A stretch of 64,000 nt of DNA. It comes from Microbacterium sp. NIBRBAC000506063. GTDB lineage: Bacteria; Actinomycetota; Actinomycetes; Actinomycetales; Microbacteriaceae. The first letter of the stretch is position 1; each line of letters opens with the position of its first letter. Made by a program: the position numbers and the translations under genes. Shown piece after piece: positions 43,825 to 58,217 of this stretch. The notes under the pieces were generated by a model. It did not search any database and had not been told where the DNA came from. It saw nothing but the letters and a program-made list of their open reading frames with translations. The stretch lies in contig NZ_CP072876.1 of assembly GCF_017968845.1 (NCBI RefSeq), positions 558,001-622,000 of the forward strand, read 5' to 3'.

Positions 43825-44617
43825 GCTCAGACCCGACAGAGGATCTCACCGTGCGGCAGGAGGAACCAGCCGTCGTCGGCATCCGCCCAGCGCCGCCAGG
43901 CCGCGCTGATCCCCTGCAGGTCGGCCCGGCTCGCCAGACCGCCGTCGAGGAGCTGACGGGTGAGCGCGGACTCCAGGATGCGATCGGCCCACATGCCGCC
44001 CACCAGCTGCGCTCCTCAGGTGTGGCGTAGCACCAGGTGGAGGCCGTCGCGCGGATGTCGGTGAACCCCGCGGCCCGTGCCCAGGACAGCAGGCGCCTTC
44101 CGGCATCCGGCTCGCCGCCGTTCGCCCGTGCGACCTCGCGATACAGCCGCAGCCACTCGTCGAGCTCGGGCAGGAGCGGGAACCAGAAGAAGCCCGCATA
44201 GTCGGCGTCGCGTGCCGCGACCACCCCGCCGGGCCTCGCGACCCGCCGCATCTCGCGCAGCGCCTGCACGGGATCGGCGACGTGCTGCAGCACCTGATGG
44301 GCGTGGACGATGTCGAAGGAGTCGTCGGCGAAGCTCAGTGCGTGCACGTCCTCGACCGAGAAGTCGATGTTGGCGACGCCGGCCTGGGCCGCGAGGCGCT
44401 GCGAGAGGGCGAGCTCGTCCGCACCGATCTCGGTGGCGGTGACGCTCGCGACGTGCGCGGCGAAGTCGACGGTGATCGTGCCGGGCCCGGCGCCGACGTC
44501 GAGCAGCCGGGCCTCCGGTGTCAGGTGCGGCCGCAGGTACTCCGCGGAGTTCGCGATCGTGCGATTGCTGTGCGAGCGCAGCACCGATTCGTGATGCCCG
44601 TGGGTATAGGTCGCCAT
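43825..44617 (-). CDS. Class I SAM-dependent methyltransferase (frameshifted)
   Basis: About 264 residues. UbiE-like core: RLLDVGAGPGTITVDFAAHV (motif I), VTATEIGADELALSQRLA, DVHALSFADDSFDIVHAHQV, then LREMRRVARPGGVVAARD. The last 60 residues (WADRILESALTRQLLDGG onward) are in a different frame after a break near 44015. Substrate cannot be read. It lies beside menE but is not MenG-like in its C-terminal half, so a menaquinone role is uncertain. No strong ribosome site. Confidence 0.8.
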
Positions 44618-44681
44618 CGCGTCAGTCTGCCACGCCTGTGGCGCGCCCGATCCGCGCAGATGTCGCGATCCGCGGAGGTTT

Positions 44682-44722
44682 CCGCGGCATCCGGGTGCAG
44701 ATCGAGGTGTCGGATGCCGCGG
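44682..44722. terminator. Hairpin CCGCGGCATCCG / CGGATGCCGCGG downstream of menE
   Basis: Perfect 12-bp inverted repeat (44682-44693, 44711-44722) with a 17-base loop just beyond the menE stop. No T tract. May end menE transcription. Confidence 0.5.
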
Positions 44723-44726
44723 CGGA

Positions 44727-45797
44727 TCAGTCGCGGACGAGGGCGGCGATCGCGCCCCGGTCGGGCTTGCCGGACGGAAGGAGCGGCATGGCCTCGACCG
44801 CCCGCAGCTCGCGCGGCCGCGCCGGCGCGCCCAGCCCCGCCTCGACGCGAGCGCGGGCGGTGCCCAGGAGCGCCGCGGCATCCGATCCTGCGGCGAGCGC
44901 CGCGACGATCACCGACGCCTGCCCCCACCGCTCGTCGTCCGCGCCCACGACGACGGCCCCTGACAGCTCGGGCACTTCGCGCACCACCCGCTCGACCCGG
45001 TCGAGCGAGACGTTCACGCCGCCGGAGACGATGACGTTGTCGACTCGGCCGTGCACGGCGACCACCCCCGCATCGAACGTGCCCAGGTCGCCGGTGCGAT
45101 ACCAGCGCGTGCCGGCATCCGACACGAAGGCACGGGCGGTCAGCGCGGGATCCTCCAGATACCCGTCGGCGAGCACCGGTCCGGCGATGCGCAGTTCGCC
45201 GCTCACGACCCGCACCCGAACCCCGTCGAGCGGCACGCCGTCATAGATGCAGCCGCCGCTCGTCTCACTGGAGCCGTAGGTCCTCACGAGTCGGATGCCG
45301 AGGGCCGCCGCCCGCTCGCGGAGAGCCACCGGCGTGGACTGCCCGCCGACGAGCACGGCGCGGTAGGCGGTGGCGGCGTCACGGATCGCGGCATCCGTCT
45401 CCGCGGCGTCGACGAGGGTGGCGAGCTGGGCGGGCACGAGGGAGGTGTACAGCGCGGAGTCATCGGATGCCGCAAGCGTGGCCTCCGCGAACGCCTCCGC
45501 GGTGAAGCGGCCCGCGAGCGCCACCGGCGAGGTGCCCGCGAGCACCGAGCGCAGCAGCACCTGGAGTCCGGCGATGTAGTGGGTCGGCAGCGCGAGCGTC
45601 CAGCGACCCGCACCGATGCGCGTCGCCGTCGCCTCGGCGCTCGCCCGCAGCGCCGCCGCACTGATCGCGACGCGCTTGGGCACCCCGGAGGACCCGGAGG
45701 TGTGGATGACGACGCCGGTGTCGGCTTCCAGCATCCGTTCCACCGCGCGCTCGTCGAGGGTGGAGGCGGCGTGCCAGTCGGCGCTTCCGGGCATCAT
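44727..45797 (-). CDS. menE: o-Succinylbenzoate-CoA ligase
   Basis: Intact, 356 residues, the short length usual for actinobacterial MenE. The AMP-binding motif VVIHTSGSSGVPKRVAIS lies near residue 30. LPTHYIAGLQVLLRS, VRTYGSSETSGGCIYDG, TRWYRTGDLG and the C-terminal lysine in MPLLPSGKPDRGAI follow. Activates o-succinylbenzoate with ATP and CoA in menaquinone synthesis. Downstream of menB on the same strand, with a 91-bp gap that contains a dispersed palindromic repeat. Confidence 0.9.
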   Translation of the reverse strand: MMPGSADWHAASTLDERAVERMLEADTGVVIHTSGSSGVPKRVAISAAALRASAEATATRIGAGRWTLALPTHYIAGLQVLLRSVLAGTSPVALAGRFTAEAFAEATLAASDDSALYTSLVPAQLATLVDAAETDAAIRDAATAYRAVLVGGQSTPVALRERAAALGIRLVRTYGSSETSGGCIYDGVPLDGVRVRVVSGELRIAGPVLADGYLEDPALTARAFVSDAGTRWYRTGDLGTFDAGVVAVHGRVDNVIVSGGVNVSLDRVERVVREVPELSGAVVVGADDERWGQASVIVAALAAGSDAAALLGTARARVEAGLGAPARPRELRAVEAMPLLPSGKPDRGAIAALVRD

Positions 45798-45807
45798 TGC
45801 TGTCCTC

Positions 45808-45845
45808 GGTTTCGACGCGCAGCGCTGCGCGCTGCTTGCTCAACC
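45808..45845. repeat. Dispersed palindromic repeat between menB and menE
   Basis: 38-bp element beginning GGTTTCGACGCGCAGCG and ending GCGCTGCTTGCTCAACC; the core GCGCAGCGCTGCGC is self-complementary. Same family as 20283-20322. Confidence 0.75.
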
Positions 45846-45888
45846 TTGACGCTCGTCGCATCAACGCTGCGCATTGATCCGACGTGCA

Positions 45889-46785
45889 TCAATAGTGCCA
45901 GGGGTAGGGGACCAGTCCGGCTCGCGCTTCTGCAGGAAGGAGTCGCGGCCCTCGACGGCCTCGTCGGTGCCGTAGGCGAGGCGGGTGGTCTCCCCGCGAA
46001 CAGCTGCTGGCCGACGAGTCCGTCATCGATGGCGTTGAAGGCGAACTTGAGCATGCGGATCGCCGTGGGCGACTTGGTGAGCACCGTCCGCGCCATCGCC
46101 AGCGCCTCCCGCTCGAGCTCCGCATGCGGCACGACCCGGTTGACCGCGCCCATCTCGTAGGCGCGCTGGGCGGAGTACTCCTCGGCGAGGAAGAAGACCT
46201 CGCGGGCGATCTTCTGCCCGGTCTGGCGCGCCATGTAGGCCGAGCCGTAGCCGGCGTCGAAGGAGCCGACGTCGGCATCCGTCTGCTTGAAGCGGCCGTG
46301 CTCGGCGCTCGCGATCGTCAGGTCGCACACCACGTGCAGCGAGTGCCCCCTCCGGCGGCCCACCCCGGAACGACCGCGATGACGACCTTCGGCATGAAGC
46401 GGATGAGCCGCTGCACCTCGAGGATGTGCAGGCGTCCGGCGCGGGCGGGATCCTGCACGGTGGTCTCGTCGTCGGAGTACTTGTAGCCGTCTCTCCCGCG
46501 GATGCGCTGATCGCCGCCCGAGCAGAACGCCCAGCCGCCGTCCTTCGGGCTTGGACCGTTGCCGGTCAACAGCACCGCGCCGATGCGGGCATCCTGCCGG
46601 GCGACGTCGAGCGCGCGGTGGAGCTCGTCGACCGTGTGCGGACGGAAGGCGTTGCGCACCTCGGGCCGGTCGAAGGCGATGCGAGCGACACCGCCGTCGA
46701 CGGAGACGTGCGCGGTGATGTCGGTGTACTCCTCCGCGCCGGGCGCGAGCACCCACTGCGAGGCGTCGAAGAGATCGGAGACCAT
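45889..46785 (-). CDS. menB: 1,4-Dihydroxy-2-naphthoyl-CoA synthase (frameshifted)
   Basis: Crotonase-fold enzyme closing the second ring of menaquinone. Blocks: IAFDRPEVRNAFRPHTVDEL, FCSGGDQRIRGRDGYKY, VIAVVPGWAAGGGHSLH (oxyanion hole), TDADVGSFDAGYGSAYMARQ with the catalytic Asp/Tyr segment, and the C-terminal KREPDWSPYPWHY. Together these are specific to MenB rather than general enoyl-CoA hydratases. Breaks near 46347 and 45995 fall in C runs (CCCCC and CCCCGCG). About 300 residues, normal. Upstream of menE. Confidence 0.92.
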
Positions 46786-46843
46786 GCTGACAGCCTATGC
46801 GGCGGGTCGCTCCCCGCGATGCAGCCTTGTGCAGGAGCGTCTG

Positions 46844-46959
46844 GGCCGTCTGCAGGAGCGTCGGTGGCCAGGGCGAGGAGATGCCGGCGTGTCGCGCGGC
46901 CTTGGCGAGATGGCTCCTGCAGACGGCCGCAGGCCTCCTGCAGACGGCGCGCCCTGGCC
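46844..46959. repeat. Overlapping inverted repeats upstream of menB
   Basis: GGCCGTCTGCAGGAGC (46844-46859) is perfectly mirrored at 46913-46928. GGCCAGGGCG (46866-46875) is mirrored at 46950-46959. A third copy of CTCCTGCAGACGGC lies at 46936-46949. The 207-bp gap between menB and the next gene has no ORF of note. Confidence 0.75.
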
Positions 46960-46992
46960 GGATGCCACCGAACCGTCACGACGTCGACACCG

Positions 46993-48008
46993 TCAGGGTT
47001 CGACGTGCGAGACGGCAGCCAGGCGCCGGGCGCGGGCGGCCTTCCGCCAGCCGTCGATGATGTCCCAGACAGCGACACCGGCGATGGTGAGACCCGTCAG
47101 GATGCCGAGGATCCGCCCGACGTCGGCCGGAACTCCCAGCTGCCCGATCACGTACGCCGAGAACTCCGGGTTGAGGACCTGATCGGTGAGGAGCAGATAC
47201 AGGGCGGCGACGGCGAACAGCACGGCGAGGACGGTGTTCAGCGCCGCCAGCGTGCGGTTCCACCCGCCCGCGCATAGAGGACGACGGCGAGGACGGCTTC
47301 GACGGCCAGGAGCACGAGCAGGCCTCCGAGCCACCACGGCCAGAGGCCGGGGTCGAGCAGGGGCAGCGATGTCGTCTGCTCGCCGAGGCCCGCGCCGATG
47401 TTGACGTCTCCGTCTGCACGGAACACGAAGCCGATGAAGCGGTCCCAGAGGAGCGCGGCCGCGGCGACGCCCAGGAGGACCAGCGAGGCGATGAGCTCGC
47501 CCCGACCCGCCCCGGTCTCCTGCGGCTCGGGCAGGTGATCGAGATCCCAGCCGATGGTGGCATCGGCGCCCGTGCGATCCAAGATCGCGAACACCAGGGT
47601 CGTCCAGAACGCGAGGTGCACGATCGTGCCGACGGTCGCGGCGACGGCCGTGCCGATGATCTCGCCCACGGGAGCGCCGGCGAGGCTCAGACCGAGGATC
47701 ACCGCACCCAGCACACAGGCCGGCACGATCCACAGCAGCAGCTTCAGCAGCCGCCACCACATGAGGTAGTAGCGCGGCCCGATGAGGTGCAGCGGGCGGT
47801 CGGCGTAGCCGGCGGCGAGCGCGTCGGGGTCGCCGAGGCCGGTCAGCACGGCGCGTTCGGCGTCGGCTGCCTCCTCGCCCTGCTCGAGACGCGACTCGAC
47901 GGCGTCGGCGACGGATGCCGCGAGCTCCTCGCGAACGTCGTCCTGCATGTCGGCGGGAAGCCGCCGGGTCACGGCGGAGATGTATCTTTGGGTCAATGTC
48001 GTCTGCAT
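46993..48008 (-). CDS. HAAS-domain multi-pass membrane protein (frameshifted)
   Basis: About 339 residues. The N-terminal helical HAAS-type domain (TQRYISAVTRRLPADMQDDV, then REELAASVADAVESRLEQG and LGDPDALAAGYADRP) typically accompanies PadR regulators and interacts with membrane partners. It is followed by about seven membrane helices. The frame slips near 47265 (CCCGCCCGCGC), separating the last 90 residues. The start is one base after the PadR stop, so the pair is co-translated. Function unknown. Confidence 0.8.
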
Positions 48009-48009
48009 G

Positions 48010-48354
48010 TCAGTGTCCTTCGTCGGTCAGCGTCGCGATCGCGGTCGTGAGCGAGGCCCATTCGGTGGTCAAGGTGTCGGCGAGTCGGATGCCGGCATCC
48101 GACGTGCGGTAGAACTTGCGAGGCCGCGCCTCGTCGGTGTTCCACTCGCTGGTCAGGTACCCCTGCTTCTCGAGGCGGCGCAGCAGCGGGTAGAGGGTGT
48201 TCGCGTCGGTCGCGAAGCCGTGCCGCTCCAGATCCTGCAGCAGTCCGTAGCCGTAGCCGGCATCACGCAGCAGCTGCAGACAGGCCAGCACGATGGTGCC
48301 GCGCCGGATCTCCTGGAGGTGGGTCTCGAATCCCTCGGTCTCTTGCATGTCCAT
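48010..48354 (-). CDS. PadR-family transcriptional regulator
   Basis: Intact, about 114 residues. Winged helix: RRGTIVLACLQLLRDAGYGY, LLQDLERHGFATDANTLYPL, RRLEKQGYLTSEW, then a dimer helix. Binds DNA as a dimer and usually represses its own operon and an export or membrane gene; here the next gene is the HAAS membrane protein. I choose ATG 48354, but ATG 48372 and 48348 are also in frame. No ribosome site is visible, so the message may be leaderless. AT-rich sequence with ACTATAGT at about 48375 is a candidate operator. Confidence 0.88.
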   Translation of the reverse strand: MDMQETEGFETHLQEIRRGTIVLACLQLLRDAGYGYGLLQDLERHGFATDANTLYPLLRRLEKQGYLTSEWNTDEARPRKFYRTSDAGIRLADTLTTEWASLTTAIATLTDEGH

Positions 48355-48555
48355 CACATTACTGTATGGCACACACTATAGTCAAGCACGCATTATCGCG
48401 TCGGAGATCAGGCGCCCTCGAGCGACGGAAGAAACGGATGCCGCGAGGAGGTGGCGGAGTTCGAACGCGTTGCCCGGAGCCTCCGGCCGCGCGGGCCCGA
48501 CTCGGCGAGAGTTGCCTGTCCGAGCGATCTCTCAGCCGTCAGGATGAGAGGACGG

Positions 48556-49455
48556 CTATGGCAGTTCGGGGACGAAGAGCGGCTCGGGGAGCTCGATGCC
48601 GGCGAAGTGCTCGCGCGCCTCGGCGTACTCCTCCATCGAGGTGTGCGCGGCGAAATACGGCCCGCCGACGAACTGCAGAGACACCGTCGAGCCCTGCACC
48701 GTCACGGTGAACGCACCCCCGAGATCGTCGGTCCACGCACGGACCCCGTCGCCCGCGGAGACATCGCCGACGGCATCGGTCAGGGTGGGCAGCTGAAGCT
48801 GCTCGGCGATGCCCGCGCCGAGATCGAGCAGCGTCGCCCGCTGCGCGTCGGAGCCGTCGAAGTCGCTCGTCGTCCACACCGGCGCATCGACGCGGTGGAA
48901 CATCGACTCGCCGCCGAAGCCGTTGGGGATCGCGGAGACGCCGGTGATGTCGCCGACCTGCCAGGCCCAGCCGAACTCTCCGGACAGTTCGTCGATCGCC
49001 GTGCGGAAGCTCGCCTGTGCGGTGCGGACGATCTCGGTCGTGTCGACGGGGACGGGCTCGCTGGGCGCCTGCCATCCGGCGATGCCCGGATACTGCTGCC
49101 AGAACACGAGACCGTCCTCGGGCGAGATCGTCAGACGCCCCACGCGGTCGTCGAGATGGTTGCTGTAGATCCCGAGCACGACCGGGTTCCCGAGCACGAC
49201 GAGGATCACCGCCAGCGGCGCCACCACGGCCGAGCCGCGGCGCATCGCGACGGCGGTCGCCCAGACGATCACGATGAGTGCGGCGACGGAGAGCACCACG
49301 CCGAGCGCACCGTTGCGGCCGCCGAACAGCCACAGCATCGAGAGCGCGACCAGTGCGAGCGCGGCGATCATGACGACGCGCGGTCGCGCGACGCGCGCGC
49401 GCGAGGGCTGCGGCGCCTCGGCCTGCGGAACCTCGGGGTCGGTGACGACGGTCAT
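48556..49455 (-). CDS. Hypothetical membrane-anchored protein
   Basis: 299 residues. A cytosolic N-terminus (TVVTDPEVPQAEAPQPSRAR) is followed by three hydrophobic helices (about 28-105). A 190-residue domain probably lies outside (FWQQYPGIAGWQAPSEPVPV onward), with VRAWTDDLGGAFTVTVQGST. I do not recognise a family. ATG 49455 overlaps the stop of the preceding small membrane protein as ATGA once that gene's frame is corrected, so they form one operon. Confidence 0.7.
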   Translation of the reverse strand: MTVVTDPEVPQAEAPQPSRARVARPRVVMIAALALVALSMLWLFGGRNGALGVVLSVAALIVIVWATAVAMRRGSAVVAPLAVILVVLGNPVVLGIYSNHLDDRVGRLTISPEDGLVFWQQYPGIAGWQAPSEPVPVDTTEIVRTAQASFRTAIDELSGEFGWAWQVGDITGVSAIPNGFGGESMFHRVDAPVWTTSDFDGSDAQRATLLDLGAGIAEQLQLPTLTDAVGDVSAGDGVRAWTDDLGGAFTVTVQGSTVSLQFVGGPYFAAHTSMEEYAEAREHFAGIELPEPLFVPELP

Positions 49456-49789
49456 GCGAGGCCCAGCCCCATCGGACGAGGGTGGCGAGCACCGGATTGA
49501 AGAAGAGGGCGATCGCGATCGTGGCGACGCCGGCCAGGCGCGTGCGGCGATCGAAGAGCGCGAGGATGCCGGCGACCAGAAGAAGGACGAGCAGGAACAG
49601 CAGGAAGCCGGTGAAGTCGGCCCAGAACGGTGCACCGCCGAGCGAGGAGATGTCGCTCGCGCGGATCGCGGCGAGCCCCACGACGACCGTCGCGACGGGC
49701 AGCACCCCGATCGCGAGCACGCGAAGCACCCAGGCGCGGAAATTGGGGGTGCCGCGCCGAGGAACAGACACGAACTCGGGGGAAGTCAT
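49452..49789 (-). CDS. Hypothetical small membrane protein (frameshifted at 3' end)
   Basis: About 113 residues with three membrane helices (VLRVLAIGVLPVATVVVGLA, FTGFLLFLLVLLLVAGILAL, GVATIAIALFFNPVLATLV). As written it reads past the next start. One more G in CGATGGGGCTGG near 49470 would end it at TGA 49452-49454 inside an ATGA overlap with the next gene, which is the expected arrangement. No recognised family. Confidence 0.65.
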
Positions 49790-49904
49790 CTCACGACGAT
49801 CCTACGTCCGGCCGTCGACATCGACGCCGCAGAGGCGGGGCTTCGGCCCGGATCGCCGCCGATTCGTGATCTGATCCCGGCCTCGCGAGGCGAACGATCC
49901 CGTC

Positions 49905-49955
49905 GGGCGGGCCTCTCCCCGCGGCGTACCGCCGCTCGTGGGGAGAGGCCCGCCC
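49905..49955 (-). terminator. Strong hairpin terminator downstream of the amylopullulanase
   Basis: GGGCGGGCCTCTCCCC (49905-49920) pairs perfectly with 49940-49955; the loop itself contains GCGGCG/CGCCGC. No T tract follows. It begins five bases after the stop codon. Confidence 0.7.
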
Positions 49956-49959
49956 GGCC

Positions 49960-56170
<6,211 letters not shown>

Positions 56171-56249
56171 CGACTCCAGGATTGGTGCGGGCGGGCACGG
56201 CGACGTGCCAACGGGGTGTCAGCGACGTTAGCAACGCTCGCGCACTTAA

Positions 56250-56263
56250 TGCAAGCGCTTACA
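56250..56263. promoter_or_regulatory. LacI-family operator upstream of the amylopullulanase
   Basis: TGCAAGCGCTTACA is a near-perfect palindrome of the LacI/MalR type (core AAGCGCTT). On the minus strand TTGCAT at its edge, an 18-base gap and TAACGT could be the promoter, so a bound repressor would block it. Confidence 0.65.
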
Positions 56264-56346
56264 GCAATTCCCCGCCGCTTTTCATCGAGGTCGAGACAAG
56301 CCTCGGAAAATCTGGCATTCCTGCACTCACGGGCTCGCCACTGAGC

Positions 56347-56360
56347 TGCAAACGCTTCCA
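56347..56360. promoter_or_regulatory. Second LacI-family operator-like site
   Basis: TGCAAACGCTTCCA, 97 bp from the first site and 28 bp before menC. Could loop with the first site, or act on menC; weaker symmetry. Confidence 0.45.
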
Positions 56361-56387
56361 GTTCCCCCTGTGCGGCATGATGGATGC

Positions 56388-57403
56388 GTGACCCACGACG
56401 CCGTGCCGCCGCATCCGATCTCGCAGCCGCCGCCTCCCCTCGCCGAGCTGCTCGCGACCGCGCGCGTCGTGGCCCTGCCCCTGCGCACCCGCTTCCGCGG
56501 CGTCGACGTGCGCGAAGCCCTGCTCTTCCAGGGCCCGGAGGGCTGGGCCGAGTTCTCCCCTTCGCCGAGTACGACGATGCCGAGGCCTCGACCTGGCTCG
56601 CGGCGGCCGTGGACTTCGCCTGGCGACCGCAGCCGGCATCCGTCCGTGACGCCGTGCCCGTCAACGCGACCGTCCCAGCCGTTCCGGCATCGGATGCCGC
56701 AGCCGTCCTCTCGCGCTTCCCCGGATGCCGTACGGCCAAGGTGAAGGTCGCCGAACCCGGTCAGGTGCTCGCCGACGACGTCGCCCGGGTGCGCGCCGTG
56801 CGCGAGGCGCTGGGCCCGGAGGGGCGTGTGCGCGTCGACGCCAACGGCGCCTGGAACGTCGACGAGGCCGAGCGCGCGGTCCACGCCCTCGCCGAGTTCG
56901 ACCTGGAGTACGCCGAGCAGCCCTGCGCCGACGTGGCGGAGCTGGCGGAGCTCCGCCGCCGGGTGAAGTACATGGGCATCCCGATCGCCGCCGACGAGAG
57001 CGTGCGGAAGGCGAGCGATCCTCTCGCGGTGGCCCGCGCCGGCGCGGCGGACCTCCTCGTGGTCAAGGCGCAGCCGCTGGGCGGCGTCGCCCGCGCCCTC
57101 TCGATCGTGACCGAGGCGGGCCTTCCCGCCGTCGTCTCCAGCGCCCTGGACACCGCCGTCGGGCTCGGCCAGGGCGCCGCCCTCGCCGCCGCCCTCCCCG
57201 ATCTCGAATACGACTGCGGCCTGGGCACGGCCGCGCTCTTCGTCGACGACGTCGCCGACCGGCTGCCGGTCGACGGCGCCCTCCCGGTCGGCCGCGTCAC
57301 CCCCGATGCGGCCGCACTGGAGCGGCTCGCGGCATCCGACGATCGCACCGCCTGGTGGCTCGCGCGCCTCGAGCGCTGCCACGCCCTGCTCTCCGCGCCC
57401 TGA
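56388..57403 (+). CDS. menC: o-Succinylbenzoate synthase (frameshifted)
   Basis: Enolase-superfamily enzyme of menaquinone synthesis, about 338 residues. ALPLRTRFRGVDVREALLF near the N-terminus, catalytic lysines in TAKVKVAE, metal ligands in VRVDANGAWNVDEA, LEYAEQPCADVAEL and IPIAADESVRK, then the second lysine in LLVVKAQPLGG. GTG 56388 starts VTHDAVPPHP. One frame break near 56565: TTCTCCCCTTCGCC lacks a C (EFSPFAEYDD expected). Divergent from the amylopullulanase; converges on TetR 23 bp away. Confidence 0.92.
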
Positions 57404-57426
57404 CCCCGCCCTTCGCCCCGCCCCGC

Positions 57427-58053
57427 TCAGGCGGGAGCGATGAGCAGCTCGACCAGCGTGCCGAGCGCGGCACTGGCCGCGCGGGCGATCTGGTCGTCGT
57501 CGCCGCCCTCCATCGCCGTGCGCACCATGGCGCCCTCCCACGCGGTCATCAGCATCTTCGCGGCGGTGGGCACGTCGACGCGCAGCGCGAGGGCGCCGGA
57601 GTCGACGATCCCGCCGATCATCGCCTCGATGCTGGCGAACATCTCGCGCTCCTGCGCGACATAGGCCTCGGCGAAGTCCGCATCGCGCAGGGCGTGCAGC
57701 TGGATCTCGCTCATCAGCAGCACGGTGAAGCGGTCCTTCTCCGCGCTGAGCATGACCTGTTCGACCAGCGGCACGATGTCATGGGTGCAGGCGAGCGCAC
57801 CGGATGCGACGAGCTCGTCCACCCGCGCACGCGCCGAGGCCAGACGCGACTCGGCGACCGTGGCGGCGAGGTCGAGGAACAGCTCGTCCTTGGACTCGAA
57901 GTTGGAGTAGAAGGCACCCCGCGTGAAGCCGGCGCGCTCGCAGATCGCCTCGACGCTGGCGCCCTCGATGCCGACCTCGGCGAAGAGCTGCGCGGCCGCG
58001 TCGCGCAGCCGCGCGCGCGTGTTCTCGCGGCTGCGGGTCACGGATGTCGTCAT
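57427..58053 (-). CDS. TetR-family transcriptional repressor
   Basis: Intact, 208 residues. The HTH at residues 12-58 (TRARLRDAAAQLFAEVGIEG, then ICERAGFTRGAFYSNFESKD) is canonical. The ligand domain is unremarkable. Divergent from the MMPL-YhgE genes with two identical half-site operators between them, so it very likely represses its own gene and the exporter and is released by an exported compound. Confidence 0.93.
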   Translation of the reverse strand: MTTSVTRSRENTRARLRDAAAQLFAEVGIEGASVEAICERAGFTRGAFYSNFESKDELFLDLAATVAESRLASARARVDELVASGALACTHDIVPLVEQVMLSAEKDRFTVLLMSEIQLHALRDADFAEAYVAQEREMFASIEAMIGGIVDSGALALRVDVPTAAKMLMTAWEGAMVRTAMEGGDDDQIARAASAALGTLVELLIAPA

Positions 58054-58153
58054 CGTGTTCCTTTTCTACCGGTCCCTGAGCAAGGGCGCCACCGGCGCTC
58101 GGGTCGAGTTTTTCCCACCCCGTACACAGTTTTCCGGCGTCGACTCACCATAG

Positions 58154-58186
58154 GATACACATGTGTATCGGATACATCTCTGTATC
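58154..58186. promoter_or_regulatory. Tandem TetR operators
   Basis: Two copies of GATACA-N4-TGTATC, at 58154-58169 (perfect 16-bp palindrome, centre CATG) and 58171-58186 (centre TCTC), 17 bp centre to centre. They lie midway between the divergent TetR and MMPL starts. Confidence 0.85.
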
Positions 58187-58217
58187 TAAAACCCCGCTCG
58201 ACGCTTCGGAGGCACGC

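Noticed and set aside
58071..58130. Promoter for the MMPL gene upstream of the operators
   Set aside because: No -35/-10 pair with acceptable match and spacing could be identified, so only the operators are annotated.
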